In this document: positions 16,647 through 26,354 of the stretch, one piece after another
Layout of the letters: the number at the start of each line of letters is the position of its first letter
Position numbering within the stretch: the stretch's first letter is position 1
DNA from: UBA5614 sp963667535
Lineage (GTDB): Bacteria; Cloacimonadota; Cloacimonadia; Cloacimonadales; Cloacimonadaceae
Assembly: GCA_963667535.2 (NCBI GenBank)
Contig: CAXXDU010000002.1
Span: 434,001 to 498,000 of the forward strand
Direction: 5' to 3'
Length of the DNA stretch: 64,000 nucleotides
Position numbers and translations under genes: made by a program
Notes under the pieces: model-generated
Told to the model about the DNA's origin: nothing
The model's input: the letters and a program-made list of their open reading frames with translations, nothing else
Databases searched by the model: none

Positions 16647-18950
16647 ATGGCAGTAAAGAAGAACAGCAAAGCCAAGAAAGATAAAGCAAAGATGCAAGCT
16701 CCGATCTGGCGTTCTCGGTTGCTATGGGGTTTATGTGCTTTAATCGGACTCTTAGGTCTGGTATCTCTCGGAACAGGAAGTAAAAGCCTGGATAATGATC
16801 TGGCGTTAATTTCGGAAGGAGTCAACGGGATATCTGACATTTTCGGACAAAATGCGATACCTGTGAGCAACAAATCCGGTATTGTGGGCGTCCTGGTCAG
16901 TGCTGCTCTGATAAGTCTGTTTGGAAAACTCTTTGCCCTATTAGCAATGACGGTTTTTATTATCATATCTTTCCAGGGTTTTGTTAATCCGGAAGAAAGC
17001 CAGACAAGGTTCAAAGGCTTCATGCTGATCATTATCCTGTTTTGTGTACAGATGATAACAATCTTTGGGAAGGAACAGCATAGCTTCAATATGGGCTGGA
17101 TTCCCTGGGGTGTGTGGTTTTTATTAAAATCTCTATTCAGCCAGATAGGAGCTTTGATTATTGTTATCGGCACATCAGTGCTTGGTTTTGTGATGGTTTT
17201 TGAATATGAAGTTATCAAGCAAAAGCTCTTGGAAGCCTGGGAAAGCTACCTGCGTTGGAAAGAAAAGAAAGATATGGAAAAAGGTACTCCGGCAGGTCAA
17301 ACAACTAGTACATTTGTTCCTCAAAACCCCGACGGTCCCTCCATTACTGACCATGTTTTACTAAACCAGACCGAAGCAAGAATAGAAAAAGAACAGAACG
17401 CAACTAAACCAGTTCAGGAAGAAGAACCCCGAACCCTTATTCTTCCCCCCAAACCCAAAGAAAAGGCAGTGTTCCCGCAACCAGATAATGATGATGACAA
17501 TGATGACAATCGAGAGTATATCCTGCCTTCAATATCTGACTTCCTGGAAAGTCCTGTTAAGCTGTCCAGACGCGATAGAGATGAGATAGAAAACCAAATC
17601 AAGGCAACCAGCAAAATACTGATGGAAAAGCTGGCTGAGTTTGGCATTGAAGCAGAAGTAATGAACGTTAATATTGGTCCGATTATCACTCAATATGAAT
17701 TAAGACCTGCGCCGGGAGTCAAGGTTAGCAAGTTTGCTTCTTTAGCAGATGATCTGGCTCTTGCGATTAAAGCAAAATCCATCAGAGTGCAGGCTCCAAT
17801 ACCAGGCAAAGGGCTGATAGGAATAGAAATACCGAATCTGACCAGAGATACTATTTATCTAAGGGACATCCTGCTTTCAGATGAGATGGATAGCTTCGAT
17901 TCAAAATTAGCTTTCGGTCTGGGTAAAGAAATCTCTGGGAAACCTGTTGTAGCAGACCTTGCACGCATGCCTCATTTGCTGATAGCAGGTGCTACAGGCA
18001 GTGGTAAAAGTGTTTGTATAAATGCCATTATCATGAGCTTAATACTAAGGACCAAGCCTGAAGATTTGCGGATGGTGCTGATTGACCCCAAAAGGGTTGA
18101 ATTAGCTGGCTATAACGATCTTCCGCATCTGATAGGTTCTGTGGTTACAGATTCTGAAACCGCTTTGGAGACGATGTACTGGGCTGTCAAAGAAATGGAG
18201 CGCAGATATGAAATGCTGCAGGAAGTAAAAGTACGCGATATCATTGCGTTCAATGAAAAGGCTGTAGATACTGAAGACTTCAATAAGCTGCCTTATATCG
18301 TAATAATTGTTGATGAATTTGCAGATTTGATAATGACTTCCGGCAAAGACATAGAATTGCCGATTACAAGGCTGGCACAAATGGCACGTGCAGTAGGCAT
18401 TCATCTCATACTTGCCACTCAGAGGCCTTCAATAAAAGTAATCACAGGTATAATCAAAGCCAATTTCCCTGCCAGAATAGCCTTCCAGGTTTCGTCCAAG
18501 GTGGATTCCCGAGTTATTTTGGACATGATAGGCGCAGACAGATTATTAGGGCAGGGGGATATGCTCTTTATGCCTCCCGGAAAAGCAGTGGCAGAGCGTA
18601 TACATGGCGCTTTTGTCAGTGACCATGAAATCGAAAGAGTATGTGCTTACCTGCGCTTGCAACCCAAGCCGAAAGACGAAATTACCATTGTAAGCTCTGA
18701 CAGAGATGAAATGAATTTTATGGACTATGATGACGAGTTGTTTCCTGAGGCTGCCAAGGTGGTTGTTTCTGCCAATATGGCTTCGGTTTCCATGCTTCAG
18801 CGCCATTTTAAAATAGGTTATGCCCGCGCCGGCAGATTAATTGATATGCTCGAAAAGGCTCGTATTGTCGGACCTCATCTGGGTAGTAAATCCCGCGATG
18901 TTATGGCAACTATGGAAGATTTAAAGGTATACGGAATCAATGACCGCTAA
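16647..18950 (+). CDS. ftsK: FtsK/SpoIIIE DNA translocase
   Basis: A 767-residue FtsK. The N-terminal 190 residues hold about four membrane segments (LLWGLCALIGLLGLVSL, LVSAALISLFGKLFALLAM, GFMLIIILFCVQMITIF, GALIIVIGTSVLGFVMVF). An acidic, Pro-rich linker follows. The motor domain has GATGSGKSVCIN (Walker A, about 448) and VIIVDEFADLIM (Walker B), and a C-terminal gamma winged helix (SMLQRHFKIGYARAGRLIDM) reads polar DNA motifs. It pumps chromosome ends across the division septum. The frame begins at 16593, but MAVKKNSKAK at 16647 is more natural, since the earlier start overlaps ychF. Overlaps lolA by 11 bp. Confidence 0.94.
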   Translation: MAVKKNSKAKKDKAKMQAPIWRSRLLWGLCALIGLLGLVSLGTGSKSLDNDLALISEGVNGISDIFGQNAIPVSNKSGIVGVLVSAALISLFGKLFALLAMTVFIIISFQGFVNPEESQTRFKGFMLIIILFCVQMITIFGKEQHSFNMGWIPWGVWFLLKSLFSQIGALIIVIGTSVLGFVMVFEYEVIKQKLLEAWESYLRWKEKKDMEKGTPAGQTTSTFVPQNPDGPSITDHVLLNQTEARIEKEQNATKPVQEEEPRTLILPPKPKEKAVFPQPDNDDDNDDNREYILPSISDFLESPVKLSRRDRDEIENQIKATSKILMEKLAEFGIEAEVMNVNIGPIITQYELRPAPGVKVSKFASLADDLALAIKAKSIRVQAPIPGKGLIGIEIPNLTRDTIYLRDILLSDEMDSFDSKLAFGLGKEISGKPVVADLARMPHLLIAGATGSGKSVCINAIIMSLILRTKPEDLRMVLIDPKRVELAGYNDLPHLIGSVVTDSETALETMYWAVKEMERRYEMLQEVKVRDIIAFNEKAVDTEDFNKLPYIVIIVDEFADLIMTSGKDIELPITRLAQMARAVGIHLILATQRPSIKVITGIIKANFPARIAFQVSSKVDSRVILDMIGADRLLGQGDMLFMPPGKAVAERIHGAFVSDHEIERVCAYLRLQPKPKDEITIVSSDRDEMNFMDYDDELFPEAAKVVVSANMASVSMLQRHFKIGYARAGRLIDMLEKARIVGPHLGSKSRDVMATMEDLKVYGINDR

Positions 18951-19566
18951 AAGACTTTTTTTAATAACAATCCTGATGGTTCTTTTCTGCAGTATTCTGG
19001 AAGCAGACAAAGCAGAGGACGCTTATCAGAAGATGATTACTGCTTATTCTAAATTGACAACCTGGCAGGCAGTAATCAATCAGACTAATTACTATATTCA
19101 AACCAAAACCACTCTTAAATCCACAGGAAATTTCTACTATCAGAAGGGTAAAATTGCCATTAAATATAATAAACCAAATGAACAGAGTCTGCTTATCCGG
19201 AACGGGGTTATGACAATGTATGATAAAAGCAGTAATACCGCAATGGAAACAAGTCTTGTCTCTGCCGTGCAATCCCTGAATCCTGTTGAAATTATAAAAA
19301 CATACTGGCAGAAATCAACAAAGACCTGCCTACCCGGGGACGCCGGTTTCACTTCAATATCCATTGTACCAAAATCTGATAAACAAATCAAAGAAATTAA
19401 AGCGCAGATTGACGCAAAATCAGGATATATTACGCAATTGATTTATATTGAAAAACAGGGTAATTCTGTTACGATAACCTTTAACAAATTAGTAATCAAT
19501 AAACCAATACAGGAATCAGCCTGGAAGCTTAATATTCCAAAGAACGCCAACATACTTAAGCGTTAA
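18940..19566 (+). CDS. lolA: Outer-membrane lipoprotein carrier protein LolA
   Basis: A 208-residue periplasmic protein: signal MTAKRLFLITILMVLFCSILEA, then the LolA half-barrel pattern (Y..MITAYSKLTTWQAVINQ, TGNFYYQKGKIAIKYN, EQSLLIRNGVMTMYD, NPVEIIKTYW). LolA carries lipoproteins from the LolCDE transporter to the outer membrane. The ftsK-lolA order is common in bacteria. A hairpin follows (19588-19612). Confidence 0.88.
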   Translation: MTAKRLFLITILMVLFCSILEADKAEDAYQKMITAYSKLTTWQAVINQTNYYIQTKTTLKSTGNFYYQKGKIAIKYNKPNEQSLLIRNGVMTMYDKSSNTAMETSLVSAVQSLNPVEIIKTYWQKSTKTCLPGDAGFTSISIVPKSDKQIKEIKAQIDAKSGYITQLIYIEKQGNSVTITFNKLVINKPIQESAWKLNIPKNANILKR

Positions 19567-19587
19567 CAGATAAAGAATATATGTAGG

Positions 19588-19612
19588 TCAGACAATTATT
19601 TAGCTTGTCTGA
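19588..19612 (+). terminator. Possible weak terminator after lolA
   Basis: Stem TCAGACAA / TTGTCTGA with a 9-nt loop, followed by TAATCGG with no U-run. It could reduce readthrough or stabilise the transcript end; it is not a classic terminator. Confidence 0.4.
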
Positions 19613-19666
19613 TAATCGGAACGGAGATTGCACTTACCAATAGTTTTGATAAAACAGTGAGGTAAC

Positions 19667-20722
19667 ATGGTTGCTCTAATTATGGCCGGAGGTTCAGGTA
19701 CAAGGTTTTGGCCGCTTAGCAGAAGAAACAGACCCAAACAGTTTCTCCAAATAAGCGATGAGAAAAGCATGATTCAACTGACGGTTGAACGCTTAAATGG
19801 CCTGATTCCACTTGAAAATATTTATATTGTTACTGCCCAATCCCAGGTTTTACTTGTAAAGGAACATCTTCCTAAATTGCCCACCGGTAATATTATCATT
19901 GAACCTTTTGGGATGAATACAGCGCCCTGCATCGGCTTGAGCCTTGCCTGGCTTTATAATAAAATCCCCCATTCAGAAAGTATTATTGTTCTGCCTTCGG
20001 ACCATGTTATCAGGGATAGGTCAGCCTTTTTGCAGAGCCTGGAATTAGCAGAAAAACCTGCTTCCGAAGGATATCTTGTTACCTTCGGCATTATTCCTGA
20101 TTATCCCGCTACTGGTTATGGTTACATCGAAGCGGGGGAAAGCACTGAAGATAGAATCTTTAACGTTAAGAGATTTAAAGAAAAGCCAGACATCGAAACA
20201 GCAAAAGAATTTCTAAAACAAGGCAATTTCTTTTGGAATAGTGGAATGTTCTTCTGGAAGTTTGATACTATCTGGAAAGCTTATGAGAAACATTTGCCTC
20301 AAATTACAGCTCTTTTGGAAGAGATTCGCTTTGTCTGGAAGCATCAGAATATTGATGCCAGCATTGTCGATATTTATGCTAAAATGCCAAGAATTCCCAT
20401 TGATATCGGAATAATGGAAAAAGCTGAGAAAAGAGTAGTCATTCCTGTAGATTATGGCTGGAGTGATGTGGGAAGCTGGAAAGCTTTGTCAGATATATCT
20501 GCTAAGGATGAGGATGGCAACTACTTGCCGGAAAACAGCTCCGTTATTGATGCAAAAAACAACTACATAAGTACTCATAAATATGTCAGTTTAATCGGAG
20601 TGGATAATCTCTGTGTGATTGAGACTGACGACGCTCTTCTAATAACAACTAAAGAACGCAGTGAAGATGTGAAGAAAGTGGTTGACATCCTCACAAAGAA
20701 TAAACAAGATAATTTGCTTTAA
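19667..20722 (+). CDS. manC: Mannose-1-phosphate guanylyltransferase
   Basis: A 351-residue, single-domain enzyme making GDP-mannose from GTP and mannose-1-phosphate. It begins with the nucleotidyltransferase signature ALIMAGGSGTRFWPLSR..RPKQFL, with a later VLPSDHVI (metal Asp), FGIIPDYPATGYGYIEAG, FKEKPD, NSGMFFWKF and VDYGWSDVGSW. It lacks the phosphomannose-isomerase domain of type II enzymes. GDP-mannose feeds surface glycans, perhaps through the GT4 at 10706. GAGGT precedes the ATG. Confidence 0.94.
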   Translation: MVALIMAGGSGTRFWPLSRRNRPKQFLQISDEKSMIQLTVERLNGLIPLENIYIVTAQSQVLLVKEHLPKLPTGNIIIEPFGMNTAPCIGLSLAWLYNKIPHSESIIVLPSDHVIRDRSAFLQSLELAEKPASEGYLVTFGIIPDYPATGYGYIEAGESTEDRIFNVKRFKEKPDIETAKEFLKQGNFFWNSGMFFWKFDTIWKAYEKHLPQITALLEEIRFVWKHQNIDASIVDIYAKMPRIPIDIGIMEKAEKRVVIPVDYGWSDVGSWKALSDISAKDEDGNYLPENSSVIDAKNNYISTHKYVSLIGVDNLCVIETDDALLITTKERSEDVKKVVDILTKNKQDNLL

Positions 20723-20736
20723 GGAAACTGACAGAT

Positions 20737-23700
20737 ATGAAGAAATGTATAGCTTTCATTTTAATCTTACTGCCATTGATTTTGGCTGCCAACATTACCG
20801 TTCAGGTTGACATCCCCAGCTGGCACTTAACCCGCTCAGGACAAGATGCTACCTTGCCGTTATTGATGAAGCCAGGCAACCCGGCTTTGCCTTTTTTTCC
20901 TGTAAAAATTCTTGTTCCCATGGGAGAAAAGGTTACCGGTATCAGGATATTGTTAGGCAATAATGAAACCTCAAGAAGCAATGTTAATCTTGATTACGTA
21001 AGGACTCAGCAGCCCATATCCAGAGCGGTTCCGGATGTTACTCAAAAGAATATGACTGTCTGGCTTGCAGATAAAAACTATCCGGCTATGGACTATGATT
21101 ATCTCGGAACTCAACAGTGGAAAGGATTCGGGCTTGCGATAATCAATATTTATCCCTGGCATTACAATCCGGTGACCAAGCTGCTTTCTTCATCTGAAAT
21201 TGTTAACATAGAAATAGTGACTGAGATTGATTCTGAACTCAGAGAAAACCAGAATAAAATGCTGACCAGTGGTCGCACTTTCACTGATATGCTTAGCAAA
21301 TCTATTGTCAATCCGGGACAGATTCAATCCTATACGAAAACACCATCTTCACATTCAAATGGCAGAACTGTCAATCCTGCTAATCCCAAGCAGTTGATTA
21401 TCATAACTTCTCAAAGCAGATTATCCTGGTTTTCTGAGTATATTACATGGAAAGAAAGCAAAGGTATTCCCACCGGCATCTTTGCTATAGAAGACATTTT
21501 AACCGAGTATACAGGAGCTGATAATCCTGCTAAATTGCGCAATTTTATTCTGGATGCATATACTACCTGGAGTCAGACTGAGAACCCTCTGGAGTATGTA
21601 ATTCTGGGTGGTGATGATGAGTTTATCCCTATTCGGGGAGTATATGGATTGGTAGGTGACTATTTAGATGAATGGTTGCCATGTGACCTGTATTACGGTT
21701 GTCTGGATGGCAATTGGAACGCTGACGGAGACAATCTGTATGGTGAATATCCTCAGGACCAACCAGACCTTTTACCTGAAGTTTACATTGGAAGATTTCC
21801 TGCAGAAACACAAGAAGAATTTCAGCATATTATGGATAAGACCAAAACCTATTCAGATATTGCTACTTACAGCAATAATATTGTCAATCTCTATGGAGAA
21901 AACCTGAACTGGAATCCTCTGACCTGGGGCGGCGATTACAAAGATGATGTAGCTCTGCATATCCCTGATACATACGACAAAAATACTTATTACCAGCGTG
22001 ATGGCATCTATACTCCTCAGATTGTCTGGGATACAATCAACGATGGAGCAGCCATCATGAATCACATGGGTCATGCCAACGAGACTTTTCTTCTGGGTCA
22101 AAGCAACAGTACAGTAGAAAATCTGCAAAACACTGAATACGGATTTCTCTATTCACAGGGTTGTTATCCTGCCGCTTTTGACCAGCGTACAAGCGGTGCC
22201 GGTGAATCAATCGGTGAGCATCTTGTAACAGCTAACGGTGCTCTTTATGCCTTCATCGGTAATACCAGATACGGTTGGTATATGCCCGGTGGGATTGATG
22301 GAGCCAGTGAATTCTATGACAGGCAGTTTTTTATCGGCTTGTTTGAGCAGAATCTGCCTCAGCTTGGTAAAGCTATGGAGTACTCTCTATTGCAAAATCT
22401 CAATGCAGCTATGTCCGAATCTGTGATGCTTTGGTGCTATTATGAAACAATTCTGTTTGGTGACCCGACTACGGAAGTCAAAGCTCAAAATCCATCATTA
22501 CCCTGCCTGAATCTGGAAAACTACCGTTATGACGACACAGAGGGTGATGGCGATGGTAATCTCAATCCGGGTGAACTGATACGTCTTCATACCAGTGTCA
22601 GAAACCTACCCGGCTGGGGTACTGCCAGTAATGTGTATATCAATACTGAGGGTCTTCCGGAGGGGGTTATTGCCCAAATCAGTCATATTAGTATTCCGCA
22701 AATTCAAGCCGGTACTTATGCCGATACAACTCTTTATCTAAGCTTACAATTACCCCAGGAAATGGCATTTGGAACGTATAATTTCAAAATCAGGCTCAGA
22801 GCAGCAGACCCTGTCTCAGGCGCCCTCGTTTATGACCGTAAATATACTGCAACAATGAGCATTACACTGCTTGACAGTCATTTTCCGTGGGATTGTTTCT
22901 ATGCAGGTAAATCTGCTCCTGTAGTCGGTGATTTGCAATTTAACGGTACAAAGCAAATACTCTACGTTGATGTCTATGGTGACGGACATTTCATTGATAC
23001 GGATGGTCAACAGGCAAACAGCTTCAATTTTGCCACAGATGAGAACATCAATCGCAGTTTTGCTGCGGGTATGTGGGAGAGCGTTAATACACTTATGCGT
23101 AGTTATGCTTTTACGAGCCGGACAGGCAAAATCTATGCGGTTGCGCACAAGGATTCGCTTACTTTTAACTATATAAACTTTGATACAGGGAGTATATGTC
23201 TCTTCACTCCGGTGATTGCTAATCTGGACAATGTAGGTGCGAGTGAAGTAATTGCCTCTGCCTATAACCGCAAAATCTATGCTCTGGATTGTTACGGAGA
23301 CTTAGTATCCGGTTTTCCTGTAGAACTGACGGCTGCCACCAGTTGTGAACTTGCGGTTGCTGATCTGGATTATAACGGGACAAAAGAAATCATTGCCGGT
23401 ACTTCAGATGGAAAACTATGGGTTATTGAAGATACAGGGCAGATAAAAGCAGGCTTTCCGGTTCAGCTTTCCGGTACTATTTCCGGTGCTCCATTGGTAT
23501 TAAACAATAATCGCATTGTCGTTGGTACCGGTACTAACATGTATGTTATCTCAAACGATGGCACAATTATTACAACTAAGCAGATTAGAGATAACATGGC
23601 AAGCGGTGCTATCCCAGTCGATTTGGACCGTAACTGCGATGTGGATATCGTTTATATCACTACAGGAGGTCAGTTGTATGCCTGCCGTCAGGATGGCAGT

Positions 23701-24363
23701 GACTTTTCCGGTTTTCCTGTTAACATAGGCGGGTTTTTCAATTGTCCTCCTCTGGCTGCTGATGTTGATGCGGATAATCAATACGAAATCATTCTCCAAA
23801 GCAACATGAACTGGGTATATATCATCAATAACGACGGCTCTACAACACCAGGTTTTCCTTTCCCGATGACCTACAATGGCAGCACTCCGGCAACTTTGAC
23901 AGATTTTGACAGTGACGGTAATTATGAATTGGTTTCCGGTTATTCCAATGGAATTCTGGTTATCAAACTGCGCAGACCGATTGGTAATATGGATGCATGG
24001 ACGGTTTACAGAGGCAGTTTGAGCCGGCAGGGAAGCTATGCTGCCACAGGCTTTGTGGAGAACAATGATGAGGTGGAAATTAAGGAAATTGCTCTTTCCG
24101 CCAATTACCCTAATCCTTTCAATCCTGAGACCAATATCAGCTATAGCCTTCCCAAATCTGAAAGGCAGTTTAGCCTGGTTATTTACAATAGCAAGGGTCA
24201 GAAAGTGAAGACACTTTATCAGGGTTTAGCTGACAAAGGGAAATATAATATTGCATGGAACGGAAAAGACGATAATGGCAATATAGTAAGCAGCGGTATC
24301 TACTTTTACCGCATGCAAACGTCCGGCAGATGCTATTCCCGCAAGATGCTCTTACTGAAATAG
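20737..24363 (+). CDS. Secreted gingipain-type C25 cysteine protease with propeller and T9SS-type C-terminal domain
   Basis: A 1,208-residue exported protease. Signal MKKCIAFILILLPLILAA; a prodomain follows. The C25 catalytic domain (about 215-590) has VILGGDDEFIPIRG, then NHMGHANE with catalytic His 446, and SQGCYPAAF with catalytic Cys 476. About 600-720 is an Ig-like sandwich. About 720-1080 is a WD40/PQQ-like propeller of repeated 'DLDYNGTKEIIAGTSDGKL' units. The C-terminus (about 1120-1208) has NYPNPFNPETNISYSL, YNSKGQKVKTL and WNGKDDNGNIVSSGIYFY, the FlgD-Ig / Por-secretion tail pattern for T9SS sorting. It follows manC by 14 bp and may share its transcript. Substrate specificity cannot be told. 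Confidence 0.9.
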   Translation: MKKCIAFILILLPLILAANITVQVDIPSWHLTRSGQDATLPLLMKPGNPALPFFPVKILVPMGEKVTGIRILLGNNETSRSNVNLDYVRTQQPISRAVPDVTQKNMTVWLADKNYPAMDYDYLGTQQWKGFGLAIINIYPWHYNPVTKLLSSSEIVNIEIVTEIDSELRENQNKMLTSGRTFTDMLSKSIVNPGQIQSYTKTPSSHSNGRTVNPANPKQLIIITSQSRLSWFSEYITWKESKGIPTGIFAIEDILTEYTGADNPAKLRNFILDAYTTWSQTENPLEYVILGGDDEFIPIRGVYGLVGDYLDEWLPCDLYYGCLDGNWNADGDNLYGEYPQDQPDLLPEVYIGRFPAETQEEFQHIMDKTKTYSDIATYSNNIVNLYGENLNWNPLTWGGDYKDDVALHIPDTYDKNTYYQRDGIYTPQIVWDTINDGAAIMNHMGHANETFLLGQSNSTVENLQNTEYGFLYSQGCYPAAFDQRTSGAGESIGEHLVTANGALYAFIGNTRYGWYMPGGIDGASEFYDRQFFIGLFEQNLPQLGKAMEYSLLQNLNAAMSESVMLWCYYETILFGDPTTEVKAQNPSLPCLNLENYRYDDTEGDGDGNLNPGELIRLHTSVRNLPGWGTASNVYINTEGLPEGVIAQISHISIPQIQAGTYADTTLYLSLQLPQEMAFGTYNFKIRLRAADPVSGALVYDRKYTATMSITLLDSHFPWDCFYAGKSAPVVGDLQFNGTKQILYVDVYGDGHFIDTDGQQANSFNFATDENINRSFAAGMWESVNTLMRSYAFTSRTGKIYAVAHKDSLTFNYINFDTGSICLFTPVIANLDNVGASEVIASAYNRKIYALDCYGDLVSGFPVELTAATSCELAVADLDYNGTKEIIAGTSDGKLWVIEDTGQIKAGFPVQLSGTISGAPLVLNNNRIVVGTGTNMYVISNDGTIITTKQIRDNMASGAIPVDLDRNCDVDIVYITTGGQLYACRQDGSDFSGFPVNIGGFFNCPPLAADVDADNQYEIILQSNMNWVYIINNDGSTTPGFPFPMTYNGSTPATLTDFDSDGNYELVSGYSNGILVIKLRRPIGNMDAWTVYRGSLSRQGSYAATGFVENNDEVEIKEIALSANYPNPFNPETNISYSLPKSERQFSLVIYNSKGQKVKTLYQGLADKGKYNIAWNGKDDNGNIVSSGIYFYRMQTSGRCYSRKMLLLK

Positions 24364-24381
24364 GTTTACAGGTGGTGAAGA

Positions 24382-25290
24382 ATGGATACTAAACAATTCT
24401 ATTATTTATATTTCAAGGTTAGAGATGAAGCCAAAGATGTAATTCTCAAAGAAACAGGTCTGACTGAAGAAGAATACTCTCAGTTTGAAGTAGAACTCAG
24501 CGAAGAAGTAAGTCTCATCAAAGCTGAACGTGCCAATCTTATGGACGTAGGTGCAGACTTTGTAAGATTTACCCGCTATATTTATGAACCCACAGCTGAT
24601 GCCCAGAAGGGGATATTCCGTCCCGATGCTGTGAAACCGATTGCAGGCGATATTATTCCATTACCGGCAGTAGGCGTTATTCAGAAGCCCGCAATGAGTC
24701 TTTGGCAGGCGATTGAGCAAAGACGTAGTCTGAGAAAATATTCAGATGAACCTCTAACTCAGGAAGAACTTTCGTTTCTCCTGTGGTCAACTCAGTGGGT
24801 AAGAGACTTCCGGTCCAACGAAAAAGTTGAAGTAGCATTCCGAAACGTGCCTTCTGCGGGAGCACGGCACCCCTTTGAGACATATCTGCTCATAAACAAA
24901 GTACAGGGGCTCAAAACCGGCATTTACTACTATCACCCCATCAAACATGGTCTGATTCTGTTTAATGAAGGTTCAGAATGGACGGAGACTGTCTTTAAAA
25001 CTTCTTTTGAACAGGAAATGGTAAAGAACAGTGCCGTGACATTTATGTGGGTGGCAATTCCCAATCGGACGGCCTGGCGCTACAGCCAGAGAGGCTACCG
25101 CTATCTGTATCTCGATGCCGGACATGTGGGTCAAAACCTTCATCTCGCTGCTGAAGCCATTAGCTCCGGTGCATGCATGATTGGCGCATATTATGACGAG
25201 GGTATTGATAGTGTTCTCGGGCTGAACGGTAAAGACGCTTTTGTCATCTATATGGCAAGCCTCGGAAAGAAGCTATCAACAGCCGACTGA
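24382..25290 (+). CDS. SagB/ThcOx-type nitroreductase-fold oxidoreductase
   Basis: A 302-residue FMN enzyme. The flavin domain (about 108-300) begins with SLWQAIEQRRSLRKYSDEPL, typical of nitroreductases and SagB-type dehydrogenases. SAGARHPFETYLL and GHVGQNLHLAAEAI then match the SagB/ThcOx branch. The N-terminal 100 residues are helical and unassigned. SagB oxidises azolines made by YcaO enzymes in peptide natural products, but no YcaO or precursor peptide is seen nearby, so a general oxidoreductase role is as likely. GGTGG precedes the ATG. Confidence 0.85.
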   Translation: MDTKQFYYLYFKVRDEAKDVILKETGLTEEEYSQFEVELSEEVSLIKAERANLMDVGADFVRFTRYIYEPTADAQKGIFRPDAVKPIAGDIIPLPAVGVIQKPAMSLWQAIEQRRSLRKYSDEPLTQEELSFLLWSTQWVRDFRSNEKVEVAFRNVPSAGARHPFETYLLINKVQGLKTGIYYYHPIKHGLILFNEGSEWTETVFKTSFEQEMVKNSAVTFMWVAIPNRTAWRYSQRGYRYLYLDAGHVGQNLHLAAEAISSGACMIGAYYDEGIDSVLGLNGKDAFVIYMASLGKKLSTAD

Positions 25291-25327
25291 TTGAATTTAA
25301 CTAAAAGAAACCACAAAATACCTGTTA

Positions 25328-25350
25328 TGATTGCTAGATATTGGCAATCA
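25328..25350 (+). terminator. Probable terminator after the SagB-like gene
   Basis: Stem TGATTGC / GCAATCA with a 9-nt loop, 37 bp after the stop codon and followed by a T-rich tract (GGCTATTTATCTTTTATT). The stem is short, so this is moderate evidence. Confidence 0.5.
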
Positions 25351-25524
25351 GGCTATTTATCTTTTATTACAACATCGTTGAGCAGGAAGTGCTTAACAAA
25401 GGCAAAAAAATTAATAATCTCTCTATATCCTTATTCCATCTGTTTTCTTGCATCATATTTACTCAGGTCAATCACTGATCTTTGTTCATTGATTGCTTCA
25501 CTGGCGTTCCAATACATCATTTCC

Positions 25525-25725
25525 TATTCATCCTTCTTTCATCTTCCTCTTAGTGTACTTAGTTTACCCTAAAGACACCCCCATGATACCCATATGACAC
25601 CCAAATGACTCCCAAATGACTCCCCAATGAACATAGGCGAATCACGGGAGTATCACGGCGGAATCACCCGGGTATTTTATGCCCAAGTTAAGCTCACTAA
25701 GAGGAAGATGAAAGAAGGATGAATA
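25525..25725. repeat. 201-bp MITE-like element with 31-bp perfect terminal inverted repeats
   Basis: Left arm 25525-25555 and right arm 25695-25725 are perfect reverse complements over 31 bp (right arm begins CACTAAGAGGAAGATGAAAG). Between them lie units of about 11 bp on both sides: ATGACACCCAA, ATGACTCCCAA, ATGACTCCCCA, then CGAATCACGGG, AGTATCACGGC, GGAATCACCCG. The two halves are themselves roughly inverted (CTCCC against GGGAGT). No transposase frame lies inside and no clear target duplication is seen. A non-autonomous mobile element or a folded regulatory element is the likely explanation. Confidence 0.7.
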
Positions 25726-26261
25726 AGGATGAAGAAGTGGGGATGTGTAACAAATTCTGTACTAGCATTTTAGTTAGATATAAGACCAACACCTTAATCA
25801 ATCTGAGTTTCTTTCCAAGCAACTTAGATCGCAGATAAAATGGTTTGGGTACCGGGACTAATTTACTGGTTGGAAATATACAATGTGTTTCAACATATTT
25901 TGGAAATTCTGATGCACTGGAATGAGGCATAATCATTGATGGATAAACCCCTGACTAATGTATCAGGATATATATGTGATGTTTTATGAAAATACGTATG
26001 ATTTTCGCATATAGTTGGCTAAGAAAACCAAGTGATATAGCAAAGAAAGCAACATTTTTTTTTGCAGTTTCTAAAAGTGTGGAAATGTGTCAACACTCAG
26101 TTATGGGGTTGAGCTTTCAGAACTTTAAAGTCTTTTACACTCTGCTTCTTGCAGATGTTCTCGCGATACTTGCAAATGTGGATAGATATCAACAAATTAA
26201 TTGCAAAAGTGTGAAAACACGTTTTGATTGCGGAAGTGATGCCTCTGAAACACAAAATTGC

Positions 26262-26291
26262 TTGACAATATATTTAAATTGTAAAGATTAT
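26262..26291 (+). promoter_or_regulatory. Candidate promoter of the giant surface-protein operon
   Basis: TTGACA (26262-26267), preceded by ATTGC as in two other upstream regions of this window, with GATTAT 18 bp on (26286-26291). A perfect TATAAT also lies at 26310-26315 without a good -35. Either would give a 5' leader of about 40-60 nt before the first small ORF. Confidence 0.4.
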
Positions 26292-26354
26292 GCTATTGAC
26301 TCAAAATACTATAATTCTATGGCTTAAATTACGTCATGGATTTATGAGGAGAAA

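Larger units (their letters stand above)
25291..26354. other. About 1.06 kb without a credible gene
   Basis: The stretch holds a likely terminator, a 201-bp inverted-repeat element (25525-25725), then AT-rich sequence with short recurring AAATGTG/AAGTGTG words and a T9 run (26056-26064), and a promoter-like TTGACA near its end. ORFs in it (for example 25986-26327, 113 codons) have no ribosome binding site and no familiar sequence. Much of it is probably the upstream region of the giant surface-protein operon. Confidence 0.6.

Noticed and set aside
16607..17218. 203-codon minus-strand ORF
   Set aside because: Antisense to the ftsK membrane segments; hydrophobicity is a mirror effect and no start signal is seen.
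25291..25572. 93-codon ORF right after the SagB-like gene
   Set aside because: TTG start without a ribosome binding site; it runs into one arm of the inverted-repeat element and has low-complexity content.
25570..25680. Possible CRISPR-like array (regular short repeats)
   Set aside because: Units are about 11 bp with no unique spacers, and they sit inside an inverted-repeat element.
25986..26327. 113-codon ORF in the non-coding stretch
   Set aside because: No ribosome binding site, no motif, and it overlaps promoter-like sequence; kept as non-coding.
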